Below are positions 1-7,134 of a stretch of DNA of 64,000 nucleotides, in pieces. Within the stretch, counting starts at the first letter, position 1, and each line of letters starts with the position of its first letter. The stretch is taken from positions 1-64,000 of the forward strand of contig CAZJAH010000004.1 of the NCBI GenBank assembly GCA_964544155.1. The letters are read 5' to 3'. A program made the position numbers and the translations under genes. The stretch is from CAZJAH01 sp964544155. Lineage in GTDB: Bacteria > Bacteroidota > Ignavibacteria > Kapaibacteriales > UBA2268. The notes beneath the pieces are model-generated. The model did not search any database and had not been told where the DNA came from. It worked only from the letters and a program-made list of their open reading frames with translations.

Positions 1-75
1 GGTTATTTTCTTTTGCCGCTTTTTTCTATTAAGGTTGAAATAGCGATAAGGTTTTCGGAATGCTACAATAATGCC

Positions 76-88
76 ACCCCTTCAGGGT
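76..88. repeat. C-rich hairpin repeat, copy 1
   Basis: The sequence ACCCCTTCAGGGT forms a short stem around a TTCA loop. It is followed by a second copy about 50 bases downstream with a TTCG loop, in a similar CACCCCTTC...GGGTT context. Confidence 0.5.
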
Positions 89-127
89 TTTTTGCTCAAT
101 TATCTGCGTTTGTTCTATACTAATATC

Positions 128-140
128 ACCCCTTCGGGGT
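128..140. repeat. C-rich hairpin repeat, copy 2 (cUUCGg-type loop)
   Basis: ACCCCTTCGGGGT is self-complementary and, as RNA, would close on the very stable C(UUCG)G tetraloop. It shares the flank CACCCCTTC...GGGTT with the copy at 76-88, and its loop with the GCTCC/GGAGC hairpin at 498-510. Confidence 0.5.
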
Positions 141-224
141 TGGTAGCGGTGTATCCGGATAATTGTGGTATCCCATTTGAAATTGCTGTCTTTACCACAA
201 TTTGTTTTCTTCCTCTCACTGTAG

Positions 225-244
225 AGACGCATTATAATGCGTCT
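225..244. repeat. Perfect 20-bp palindrome
   Basis: AGACGCATTA is followed immediately by its exact reverse complement TAATGCGTCT. It is preceded by GTAG, so the unit reads GTAGAGACGCATTA..., a form I recognise from dispersed intergenic palindromic elements in several bacterial phyla. Its copy number in this genome cannot be judged here. Confidence 0.55.
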
Positions 245-310
245 GCCGGGTCGCAGAGCCGGTTCCGGACGATGGGGTGCGAACGGGGGAGTATGCAGGT
301 TTCTAATTGC

Positions 311-328
311 ACAGGCGGAGGCGCCTGT
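311..328. repeat. Inverted repeat ACAGGCG/CGCCTGT
   Basis: A 7-bp perfect stem with a GAGG loop lies in the same gene-free patch as the other short palindromes. No T-tract follows, so it is not a convincing terminator. Confidence 0.45.
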
Positions 329-497
329 ATCCACCCTGTTTATAAGCAATGATCATTAATGTAAAGCATTGATATTAATTCCAATCTTCCCTGGATTCTT
401 CACTTCGTTCTGAATGACACTCCAGGCTGGTTTGGCGGCAGATACCTTCCTGTCCTTCCCTCGTATCTTGTTAATCTGTGTTCGGAATGAAAATGCC

Positions 498-510
498 GCT
501 CCTTCGGAGC
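498..510. repeat. GCTCC-TTC-GGAGC hairpin
   Basis: A five-base stem closes on a TTC loop (a cUUCGg tetraloop in RNA). The stem sequence differs from the copies at 76 and 128 but the loop design is the same, which suggests related REP-like elements with compensatory stem changes. Confidence 0.4.
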
Positions 511-681
511 TTAATATGATGCAGGACTTTTAAGGATAGTAAATGATACTATCGTGACGCTATTTGGAGCGAACTTATTATTTAGGTGTACCAGTTCAAA
601 AACGTTTAGAAAAGAGTTTAGCCGCATTAGGAAAGCCCTTGCAAGTTATTGGCCTGCAAGGGCTTAGTGCTTCTATCCTGC

Positions 682-771
682 GGAGAGGGAGGGATTCGAA
701 CCCTCGGTAGCGGTTGTTACCACTACGTCGGTTTAGCAAACCGGTGCATTCAGCCACTCTGCCACCTCTCC
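682..771 (-). tRNA. tRNA-Ser (anticodon GCU)
   Basis: Read on the minus strand this is a 90-base class II tRNA. The acceptor halves GGAGAGG and CCTCTCC pair perfectly, the anticodon stem CCGG/CCGG holds the loop TTGCTAA (anticodon GCT, decoding AGC/AGU), the variable arm is long as expected for serine, and the T-arm has GGTTCGAATCC. The 3' CCA is not encoded and must be added after transcription. It stands alone, with no other tRNA in the window. Confidence 0.95.
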
Positions 772-836
772 GTTTGCTGATTTATTCAGGTAACAAATAT
801 ACGATATATCGCCTTTTAAAAAAAATACTTTTTTTT

Positions 837-869
837 AGATATTCTTCGGGCCTAAAGATATTCTTCGGG
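837..869. repeat. Short tandem duplication across the DUF2203 stop codon
   Basis: AGATATTCTTCGGG occurs at 837-850 and again at 856-869 (period 19). The right copy encodes the last codons (PEEYL) of the minus-strand DUF2203 gene, whose stop codon lies between the copies, so the gene end has been duplicated downstream of itself. Confidence 0.7.
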
Positions 870-1208
870 TATTATTTTTCTGCCTGTGTATCCTTCGCTA
901 ATGCCGTGGTAGTAGATAACCTGTTCCTCATCACCTCGCCAGCAGAGGTAAACATGCTCTCCTCCAATCATCGCGGGAAAGTCCACCAGTCCTGTTTCGA
1001 AATTCCAGTCTTTATATAGGCAGCCCAATTCTTCAAGCTCTGAAGTATATTCGAAAAGTATTTTTTTAAGCTTTTCTACCTCTGCTTCATAATCCGGCGA
1101 TGCCATAGCCGCTTCACGCAATTCAGTACCGACTTTCAGTATATCACTTATTATGCGCTTCACTAATGGCAAAGTATTATTTGCTTCTTTGGGCGTAAAC
1201 AGTTTCAT
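852..1208 (-). CDS. DUF2203 family protein
   Basis: A small soluble protein of 118 residues without signal peptide or membrane segment. The N-terminal half is helical and begins FTPKEAN-TLPLVKRI; the C-terminal half has the family hallmark GLVDFPA (residues 73-79) followed by VYLCWRGDEE (86-95) and a Y-HGISEGYTGR segment. This order is that of the DUF2203 family (PF09969), whose biochemical role is unknown. Length is normal. The ATG start is followed directly by the conserved N-terminus. The SDR gene lies 81 bases upstream on the same strand, separated by a 28-bp tandem repeat, so co-transcription is possible but not clear. Confidence 0.85.
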   Translation of the reverse strand: MKLFTPKEANNTLPLVKRIISDILKVGTELREAAMASPDYEAEVEKLKKILFEYTSELEELGCLYKDWNFETGLVDFPAMIGGEHVYLCWRGDEEQVIYYHGISEGYTGRKIIPEEYL

Positions 1209-1220
1209 ATTCTTTTAAAT

Positions 1221-1276
1221 AATTTTAAGTTAATTAATGAACAACGTCAATTTTAAGTCAATTAATGAACAACGTC
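1221..1276. repeat. 28-bp tandem repeat, two copies
   Basis: Two adjacent 28-base units (1221-1248 and 1249-1276) differ at one position: AATTTTAAGT-T/C-AATTAATGAACAACGTC. They fill most of the gap between the SDR stop codon and the DUF2203 start, beginning 13 bases beyond the SDR stop. They match neither neighbouring gene. Confidence 0.85.
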
Positions 1277-1289
1277 AAATAATGACGGA

Positions 1290-2060
1290 TTAAGCCTCTG
1301 TTTTATTAAGAATTGTTGCCGTAGCCTGTGCAGTAGGCGTAACCAGAATTTGCTGCATATCTACATGGAGAGGCCTGGTCGCGGCAAAAAGCGCTATTTC
1401 GGCTATATCGCTCCCCCGCAGAGGCTGATAGCCCTTATATACATTTTCAGCTTTATCGGTATCGCCATGGAAGCGTACTTTTGAGAATTCTGTTTCTACC
1501 AACCCCGGATCTATGCTTGTAACACGTACATTGGTCCCATTCATATCTATCATCATGGCTTTTGATATTGCTTTAACTGCGTGTTTTGTGCCGCAATATA
1601 CATTGCCGCCCGGGTAAACTTCATGGCCGGCAATGGAACCGATATTTATCACATGGCCATGCTTTCTTTCTGCCATTATCGGCAGCACTTCACGTGACAC
1701 ATAAAGCAGGCCTTTAACATTTGTGTCGATCATCTCTTCCCAATTGTTCAGTACTCCTTCCTGAATTTTTTCAAGGCCGCGGGCAAGGCCGGCATTATTA
1801 ATCAGAATATCGATATTTCTTAATTCGCTGTTCAGGCTTTTAATAGCAGACTTTACTTCTTCATAATTCCTTACGTCAACCTTAAAGGTTTTTATTTTAA
1901 CCCCGTGGGGCTGAAGATCATTCTTCAGTTCCTTAAGCTTTTCTTCGCGGCGTGCCATCAGAATCAGGTTCGATCCTGCATCAGCGAATACTTCGGCGCA
2001 TGCCCTGCCAATTCCGGATGAGGCGCCGGTTATTAGTGTTAATTTACCTGTTAAATTCAT
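1290..2060 (-). CDS. SDR family NAD(P)-dependent oxidoreductase (YdfG-like)
   Basis: A classical short-chain dehydrogenase/reductase of 256 residues, cytosolic, interconverting an alcohol and a carbonyl group with NAD(P)H. The cofactor-binding TGASSGIG is at residues 11-18, NNAG at 88-91, catalytic serine at 142 (NIGSIAG) and the YxxxK pair at Tyr155/Lys159. Arg37-Arg38 after the second strand suggests NADP(H) preference. Overall it resembles the YdfG group of 3-hydroxy acid dehydrogenases, so a small hydroxy acid such as serine or 3-hydroxypropionate is a plausible substrate, but that is inference. It starts 3 bases after the TraB/GumN gene ends and is surely co-transcribed with it. Confidence 0.9.
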   Translation of the reverse strand: MNLTGKLTLITGASSGIGRACAEVFADAGSNLILMARREEKLKELKNDLQPHGVKIKTFKVDVRNYEEVKSAIKSLNSELRNIDILINNAGLARGLEKIQEGVLNNWEEMIDTNVKGLLYVSREVLPIMAERKHGHVINIGSIAGHEVYPGGNVYCGTKHAVKAISKAMMIDMNGTNVRVTSIDPGLVETEFSKVRFHGDTDKAENVYKGYQPLRGSDIAEIALFAATRPLHVDMQQILVTPTAQATATILNKTEA

Positions 2061-2063
2061 TTT

Positions 2064-2933
2064 TTAATCCTTAGGATAAGTAATTTTGTAACCTTTTTTT
2101 TCTAAAATATCTATTATTGAACCTTCACCTAAAAAATGCGCGGCGCCTGCTATAACGAAATACGTTTTTCCTGTGTTAAGAAAGCTTTCTATCTTATCAG
2201 CCATTTTTTCATTTCGTTTGTATAAAATTTCATCGGTAAAATTTTTGAATCTGCCGTCTTCATTGTATATCCCATCAAGATACTCGGCAAGTTTATCTCT
2301 TTGGCCATTTTTCCAGTAATTCATCATTTTTTGAACTGTCTCAGTAGAGTTAGCATCGTCTTCGAGCATATATGCCACAAATTTATCCGGTTCAGCATCC
2401 ATTTCCATAAAAGCATTAATTTGCATTTCCATGGTTTCAAGTGCGTCAGTTACTTTTTCATTCTTTTCGGATTTTTTTAAAAAATACAGGTCTATCCCGT
2501 ATTCTGAGCTGTAACCGATATTTTTTGTTTCAGCCAGTTGAAGGGTCATAACAGCAAACCAAGGCCTCATGCGTTTATAGGCCTGCTCGGGAAGCCCCAG
2601 GTCAGTCATGCGTTTAGCCAGTTTGCTATAAACCCCGGGCGATAGCACATCGCTCAATGTAGTATCACCGGAATACATCCCCTTATTAAGTATGGAGAAG
2701 GGGTCTATTTTATCCAGGTTAAGTTCAAGTACTAAAACATCTGACCCGTTAAACGCGGATTCGATTTCTAAATCAAGAGGATAAAAAGATGAATCTGCCA
2801 AATGTACCGATCCTAGCATATATACTTTAGCGCTGTCGGATTCTGCCGACCAGAAAAAAGCGCTGCCGCTGCCCGCCCTGCTTTCATTTATCAGAAAAAG
2901 AAAGCATACAATTAATATAAATGATTTTTTCAT
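2064..2933 (-). CDS. TraB/GumN family protein, exported
   Basis: The 289-residue product begins with a typical Sec signal peptide (residues 1-20, cleavage near SRA-G). Two family motifs are visible: YMLGSVHLAD with the GxxH at 41-44 near the N-terminus, and IAGAAHFLGEGS at 262-272 near the C-terminus. These histidine-containing motifs, with acidic Glu70, define the TraB/GumN family (PF01963), thought to be metal-dependent hydrolases related to the Tiki protease fold. A periplasmic or surface location is expected. It is the first gene of a two-gene unit with the SDR enzyme. Substrate unknown. Confidence 0.85.
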   Translation of the reverse strand: MKKSFILIVCFLFLINESRAGSGSAFFWSAESDSAKVYMLGSVHLADSSFYPLDLEIESAFNGSDVLVLELNLDKIDPFSILNKGMYSGDTTLSDVLSPGVYSKLAKRMTDLGLPEQAYKRMRPWFAVMTLQLAETKNIGYSSEYGIDLYFLKKSEKNEKVTDALETMEMQINAFMEMDAEPDKFVAYMLEDDANSTETVQKMMNYWKNGQRDKLAEYLDGIYNEDGRFKNFTDEILYKRNEKMADKIESFLNTGKTYFVIAGAAHFLGEGSIIDILEKKGYKITYPKD

Positions 2934-3091
2934 TTCTTATATTTTTTAATTTTAAATAAAAAAACAAATTAATAAATTTTCTTTAGAAATCAGATTGTAT
3001 GCCGGCTTAATACTTAAATGCAGAGCTTACGTTTATTGGTTAAACAGGATAATTCAGAAAATAATTTTTGTTCATAGTATTCCATGAATTC

Positions 3092-3604
3092 ATGAGAAAA
3101 TTAATTCTATACATTGCTTCGAGCCTGGATGGCTTTATTGCCGGTGAAGATAATGATATCGGATGGCTTTTTACTGATGATGAATACGGCTATGCCGAAT
3201 TTATAGAAACGGTGGATACTATCCTTATGGGACGCAAAACTTACGACCTCGTTAAAAGCAGGAAGAAATGGCCATATCCCGATAAAAAGTGTTATGTTTT
3301 CACAAAAGAAAGCAATCCTAATCCCGATAAGCGCGTGATGTTTACTGCCGAACCGGTTGAGTTCACTAAGAAACTGCTGGATTCCAAGGGTAAAAATATA
3401 TGGCTGGTGGGAGGAAGTAAAATCGTAACCGTTCTGCTGAACAAAAAAATGGTGCATGAACTGATACTTTCTATACACCCTATTTTATTAGGATCTGGTA
3501 TACCGCTTTTCGCTGAGATAAATTCAAAGCATAACCTTATCCTGAATAACACCAAGGAATTCAAATCCGGATTAGTTCAGCTTTATTATGATTTCGGTGA
3601 TTAA
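3092..3604 (+). CDS. Dihydrofolate reductase family protein (RibD C-terminal-like)
   Basis: A 170-residue cytosolic protein with the fold of the RibD C-terminal/bacterial DHFR-like family (PF01872): it opens KLILYIASSLDGFIAG, has ILMGRKTYD at 44-52 and IWLVGGSK at 103-110, the usual NADPH-binding elements. These YwjB/YyaP-type proteins are presumed reductases with unknown substrate; it is not the housekeeping DHFR. The ATG at 3092 starts on the conserved first strand; an in-frame TTG at 3068 would add eight unconserved residues. It is a single plus-strand gene between two minus-strand units. Confidence 0.85.
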   Translation: MRKLILYIASSLDGFIAGEDNDIGWLFTDDEYGYAEFIETVDTILMGRKTYDLVKSRKKWPYPDKKCYVFTKESNPNPDKRVMFTAEPVEFTKKLLDSKGKNIWLVGGSKIVTVLLNKKMVHELILSIHPILLGSGIPLFAEINSKHNLILNNTKEFKSGLVQLYYDFGD

Positions 3605-3610
3605 TAACTT

Positions 3611-3632
3611 ACCGCCGGTTTTATCCGGCGGT
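3611..3632. terminator. Hairpin between convergent genes
   Basis: ACCGCCGG and CCGGCGGT form a perfect 8-bp stem around a TTTTAT loop, 6 bases after the reductase stop codon and 12 bases before the end of the convergent minus-strand gene. There is no strong T-tract, so terminator activity is likely but not certain. Confidence 0.6.
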
Positions 3633-3644
3633 TAGCTGTCATTT

Positions 3645-3944
3645 TCATTGTGAGAGTATATCTTCAATCACTGCTGACTGCCGGTTAATCCTGTTTTTCT
3701 TGCCTTTGTGATAATCAATTTTTATATCACAGTAAATTCTTTGATGATTATCAGAGAGCTTTACCATTGTGTTATTTATGAGATTTAAGCAGTCGCTCAT
3801 GTCGCCTTCAATGATTGTGCTTGTATCGGTTATCTTATACGGGATACCGCTTTCTTTTATTTGTTCAGCTACGCTGACTATGGTACTTTTCATGCTCGCG
3901 TCGTTATTATCGACCGGTATAACAGAAAATTCTACTAAAGCCAT
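3645..3944 (-). CDS. MTH1187-type thiamine-binding protein (DUF77)
   Basis: A 99-residue cytosolic protein matching the thiamine-binding YqgV/MTH1187 family (PF01910): it begins ALVEFSVIPVDNNDASMKSTI, followed by a ferredoxin-like beta-alpha pattern and YKITDTSTIIEGD, the segment typical of the ligand pocket. Members bind thiamine or its pyrimidine part and form tetramers. It is the last gene of a minus-strand series, 27 bases after the DUF72 gene, in an operon otherwise about sugar and stress metabolism. Confidence 0.85.
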   Translation of the reverse strand: MALVEFSVIPVDNNDASMKSTIVSVAEQIKESGIPYKITDTSTIIEGDMSDCLNLINNTMVKLSDNHQRIYCDIKIDYHKGKKNRINRQSAVIEDILSQ

Positions 3945-3971
3945 GGAATATCTCCTTATATTTATTTATAA

Positions 3972-4700
3972 TTATTCTATCATTTCCTGTATTTCCAGGG
4001 CGTTTTGAATCGCGTTTCCATCCTGGTCATTATCAAAGTACAAATAGATATCTTTTACAACATTACTCCAGTTTTCTAATACTCCTGCCCATCCAGAAAG
4101 GATGCTCTTCTCATATCTGCCTTTATAAGGCCCTTCAGGGCCATGAAGCCTTACATAAGCAAAATCAGCCGTAAGCTCTTTTGGCGAGAGCCTTCCGTCA
4201 TAATCAAATATGCAAAAGGCTATATTGTGTTCTTCCAATAATTCGCAGACTTTATTATCAAACCAATCCTCGTTTCTGAATTCTATTGTATGTCTTTTAT
4301 CTTTGGGCAGAGCATAAATAAAGTGTTGCAGCTTATCGATATCTTTCGGCTGATTGGGCGGAATCTGATAAAGTACAACGGCTTCTTTACTTTCAATCGG
4401 CTTTATGGCATCATAGAATTTTTTCAAATGTTCTTCCGGATCCTTCAGCTTTTTCATATGTGTGATATATCTGCTTGCTTTCAGGGAAAATAAAAAATTA
4501 TCACCGGTGGCTTCAACCCATCCTTCAAGTGTTTTTTTGTCAGGTAAATTGTAAAAAGTATTATTTACCTCCACTGTATCAAAACGCTTTTGGTAAAATT
4601 CAAGCCAGCGCTCTTCACTGATATCTTCCGGATAAAAAATACCTTTCCAGCTTTTATAATGCCAGCCGGAGGTACCGATATGGATTTTGCTGTTATTCAT
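3972..4700 (-). CDS. DUF72 family protein (YecE-like)
   Basis: A 242-residue TIM-barrel-like protein of the DUF72/YecE family. The diagnostic N-terminal segment IGTSGWHYKSWKGIFYP is at residues 8-24, followed by FDTVEVNNTFYNLP, a HTIEFRNEDW strand, YVRLHGPEGPYKGRY and the closing YLYFDNDQDGNAIQNAL. The biochemical role is unknown; a distant relation to endonuclease IV-like barrels has been noted for the family. It starts 3 bases after the trehalose synthase stop, so the two are translated from one message. Confidence 0.9.
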   Translation of the reverse strand: MNNSKIHIGTSGWHYKSWKGIFYPEDISEERWLEFYQKRFDTVEVNNTFYNLPDKKTLEGWVEATGDNFLFSLKASRYITHMKKLKDPEEHLKKFYDAIKPIESKEAVVLYQIPPNQPKDIDKLQHFIYALPKDKRHTIEFRNEDWFDNKVCELLEEHNIAFCIFDYDGRLSPKELTADFAYVRLHGPEGPYKGRYEKSILSGWAGVLENWSNVVKDIYLYFDNDQDGNAIQNALEIQEMIE

Positions 4701-4703
4701 GAA

Positions 4704-5930
4704 CTACTCCAGTGTGAACGAAGTTTTAAATGATGCCATAAGATCAAAGTACTGCTCTAAAAGCCTTGTCATAAGAAATTTTTCCTTCACCGTTTTGTTA
4801 GCTTTTTCGCCCATTTCTTTTCGTTTTTTAGGATTTTTGATCAAATAAACAATACGTTCGGCGGCTTCATCGGTATTATTAACAAGGAAACCATTTTCAC
4901 CGTCGACTATCTGCTTTTTGATGCCGCCTGTGTTTCCGCCTATCACAGGATTTTTCTTCCACATTGCCTCGGTAACCGTAAGTCCGAACCCTTCGCTGAG
5001 TGATTTTTGCAGAATTACATCTGCTCTGCATTGTAAGGCGTTTACAAGTGAAGTATCTTCCCGGCTGAGTATAAGTATCCGGTCTTCCTGCTGGTCAAGT
5101 AACGCGCTGTAAACATCTTCGCCTTCGGGGTCGTCTGTCGCGACATTACCCAATAAAACCAGTGTGGCATCAATCTCTTTTCTTGCTTTTTTAAAGGCTT
5201 CGATAACTCCTTCAGGATCTTTCCATTTGTCGAATCTCGATATCTGCGCGACTATAGGCAGGTCAGTCGGGATATTGTGGTGCTCAAGCCTTTCCTTTAC
5301 TTCATCCTCGCGGAAATCCCTGTTTTTTATCGAAAAGGGGTCTATAGCGGGAAGAAAATACCTTTGCGGTTTATCAATATCCAGTCTGTACTCTTCCAGG
5401 CTGGCAATAATTGCGTCATATTTATTAATAAACCTTTTCAGATAGTCAAGGCAAATTCCCTGGGGATTGCTCATATCAATATGAGACTGCCAAACCCAGG
5501 GGCCCCGCTTGCGGTAATGCTCGATTAAGGGAAGCGGCTGCGGATCGTGCACGAATACAAAGTCATGGTCAATATGGTTGCGAAGGGCATTTTCTGCTAC
5601 CACGTCTTCAAATATCTGTTTTTTCCTTTCGGTCATATTGACCTGGCCACCCTGTATGGCATTATGGAATTTTTTTGTGACACTGAAAAAATCGGGTGAC
5701 CCCTGTATTATTCGCCAGCCGGTTTCAATGTCTGCGTTGTTCATTAATATAGTCAGCGATTGGAGCATCTCAGATACTCCGCCGCCGTAATAAGTTGAAT
5801 TAATATGAGTCACGTGGAGGTTTTCAAGCTTTTTGGCTTTTTTTTCGAGCCTTTCGATTATTTCGCCTCCGGTAAATTTCTCATAATCGTAAATAGAAAT
5901 AATTTTTTTATGTTTTATCATTTTGTTCAT
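4704..5930 (-). CDS. treT: Trehalose synthase TreT-type glycosyltransferase (GT4)
   Basis: A 408-residue GT-B glycosyltransferase of the TreT type, which makes trehalose from an NDP-glucose donor and free glucose in the cytosol. The N-terminal domain has HINSTYYGGGVSEMLQSL (residues 42-59), HDPQPLP (128-134) and WQSHIDMS (147-154). The C-terminal Rossmann domain has SRFDKWKDP (231-239) and the GT4 signature SLSEGFGLTVTEAMW with the EX7E glutamates at 313 and 321, then GGIKKQI. Length is as for the archaeal and bacterial enzymes. It sits between DUF2267 (11 bases upstream) and DUF72. The operon has no trehalose transporter or hydrolase, favouring a biosynthetic, osmo- or heat-protective role. 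Confidence 0.88.
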   Translation of the reverse strand: MNKMIKHKKIISIYDYEKFTGGEIIERLEKKAKKLENLHVTHINSTYYGGGVSEMLQSLTILMNNADIETGWRIIQGSPDFFSVTKKFHNAIQGGQVNMTERKKQIFEDVVAENALRNHIDHDFVFVHDPQPLPLIEHYRKRGPWVWQSHIDMSNPQGICLDYLKRFINKYDAIIASLEEYRLDIDKPQRYFLPAIDPFSIKNRDFREDEVKERLEHHNIPTDLPIVAQISRFDKWKDPEGVIEAFKKARKEIDATLVLLGNVATDDPEGEDVYSALLDQQEDRILILSREDTSLVNALQCRADVILQKSLSEGFGLTVTEAMWKKNPVIGGNTGGIKKQIVDGENGFLVNNTDEAAERIVYLIKNPKKRKEMGEKANKTVKEKFLMTRLLEQYFDLMASFKTSFTLE

Positions 5931-5941
5931 TTTTTTTCAGC

Positions 5942-6385
5942 TCATCTTTTTTTTTCTGACCAGAGCTCGTTTATATCGTTGGGGATTAAATCTTTAATTT
6001 TTTCAATCTGCCCTTTGTCTATATTATTCTTTAGGGTATCGAATACATTCGTAGCAACCATTTCGGAATTAATTATAGACGCATTATCTCCGAGATTTTC
6101 ATTAATACGCTGTAGAAAATCTTCCTTATGCCTTATTTTTACCGGGGTTTTGCTCATATTCCAGCCCTCGAAATAAATGCCGCGTACCATTGTTGGAAGC
6201 TGCGAGCCGAGATTTACGGCTTCTTCAGGCATGAGCCTGTCCCTCATAGCGTGAAGAAAACTTCTGAGGCTTTTATATGCCTTTTCGCGGTTGTTATCAA
6301 AATGCATCTTTTCGTCAATTTCTTTCAGCCATTTATTTGTTTCGTGAACAGTTTTTTCAAGTGTATTTACATTGAGTTCTGCCAT
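5942..6385 (-). CDS. DUF2267 domain-containing protein
   Basis: A 147-residue helical protein. The core KAYKSLRSFLHAMRDRLMPEEAVNLGSQLPTMVRGIYFEGW (about residues 35-76) is the DUF2267 pattern, in which LR..LH..RDRL..EEA..L..QLP...RG.Y..GW is conserved. The family is uncharacterised but commonly lies near CBS-domain and universal-stress genes, as here, where a CBS protein is directly upstream and trehalose synthase 11 bases downstream. No signal peptide or membrane segment. A role in stress physiology is inferred only from neighbours. Confidence 0.8.
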   Translation of the reverse strand: MAELNVNTLEKTVHETNKWLKEIDEKMHFDNNREKAYKSLRSFLHAMRDRLMPEEAVNLGSQLPTMVRGIYFEGWNMSKTPVKIRHKEDFLQRINENLGDNASIINSEMVATNVFDTLKNNIDKGQIEKIKDLIPNDINELWSEKKR

Positions 6386-6471
6386 AATTTATAACCTCCA
6401 TTATACTTAATTTTCTTAATATTTTAATTATAAGCAGCCCGGTATCTGACAGGGCCGCCCTTATTAATCAC

Positions 6472-6900
6472 TTATTTTTCCGGCTCGGCAGGTTTTGAGA
6501 CTTCGTGCAGCGCTTCTTTGGCTTCCTCTTTATTGCCGTGTACGGCGATGTCACCGAGTGACACAACACCTGTCAGCTTATCATTACTATCTGTAACAAG
6601 AAGCCTTCTTACCTGATTTTTCTTCATTAGGTCAGAAGCTGCGCTTACATCCATGTCATCTTTGCAGAAAATCGGATCGTCAGTCATTATATCAGATACT
6701 TTGACTTTATTAGGATTCTGGCCTTTTGCTACGACTCTTATTGTAATATCTCTATCGGTAACCAGGCCGAGAGTTTTATTTCCGTCGTTAATTGGAATAA
6801 ATCCTGTATTAATCTCGTCCATTTTTTCTGCGGCAAACTGTACTGTATCAGTTGGATTAATAGTCTCGACACCTTTGGTCATTACATCTTTTACTTTCAT
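6472..6900 (-). CDS. Tandem CBS-domain protein
   Basis: The protein is almost entirely two CBS domains: the first from VKDVMTKGVETI to ITIRVVA (about residues 2-59), the second from VSDIMTDDPIF to SLGDIAVHG (about 69-124), followed by a short acidic tail. Such stand-alone CBS pairs bind adenosine nucleotides and act as energy sensors. Two adjacent ATG codons are possible (6903 and 6900); the strong AGGAGG site sits only 2 bases before the first and 5 before the second, so I chose the second (142 residues). It is the first gene of the operon leading to TreT and may be its regulatory member. Confidence 0.88.
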   Translation of the reverse strand: MKVKDVMTKGVETINPTDTVQFAAEKMDEINTGFIPINDGNKTLGLVTDRDITIRVVAKGQNPNKVKVSDIMTDDPIFCKDDMDVSAASDLMKKNQVRRLLVTDSNDKLTGVVSLGDIAVHGNKEEAKEALHEVSKPAEPEK

Positions 6901-7134
6901 CATATCCTCCTGTGATTATTCAAAAAAATCATTAATTATTGCTCTTAAAAGTACAGATAATAATATCATCATAATAGTAAGTAAGATTGATTTAATAATA
7001 TTAGGCACGAACTATAATGAAAATATTTTAATTGACTGAGCGGGTTTAAAATTTTTCAAAAAAATTATAAAACGATTATCAGTCTATAAGCGTTATTGTA
7101 GCTAATTTCTTAATAAAATTTAATCGCAAAAAAA

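Larger units (their letters stand above)
1..681. other. Gene-free region with several short inverted repeats
   Basis: No convincing coding region is present: the two open frames here overlap each other on opposite strands, have no family resemblance and run across palindromes. The stretch holds two copies of a C-rich hairpin with a TTC(G/A) loop (76-88 and 128-140), a related GCTCC-TTC-GGAGC hairpin (498-510), a perfect 20-bp palindrome (225-244), a 7-bp stem hairpin (311-328), and a GATTCTTCACTTCG...GAATGAC-type segment (391-420) that resembles dispersed intergenic repeats in many bacteria. It looks like an accumulation site for REP-like elements rather than a decayed gene. Confidence 0.6.

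Noticed and set aside
29..352. Two overlapping open frames on opposite strands in the first 350 bases
   Set aside because: They cross palindromic repeats, have no family resemblance, no signal peptide and no ribosome site; the region behaves as intergenic.
714..1019. Plus-strand open frame through the tRNA-Ser gene
   Set aside because: It overlaps a complete tRNA and the opposite strand of the DUF2203 gene; a shadow frame.
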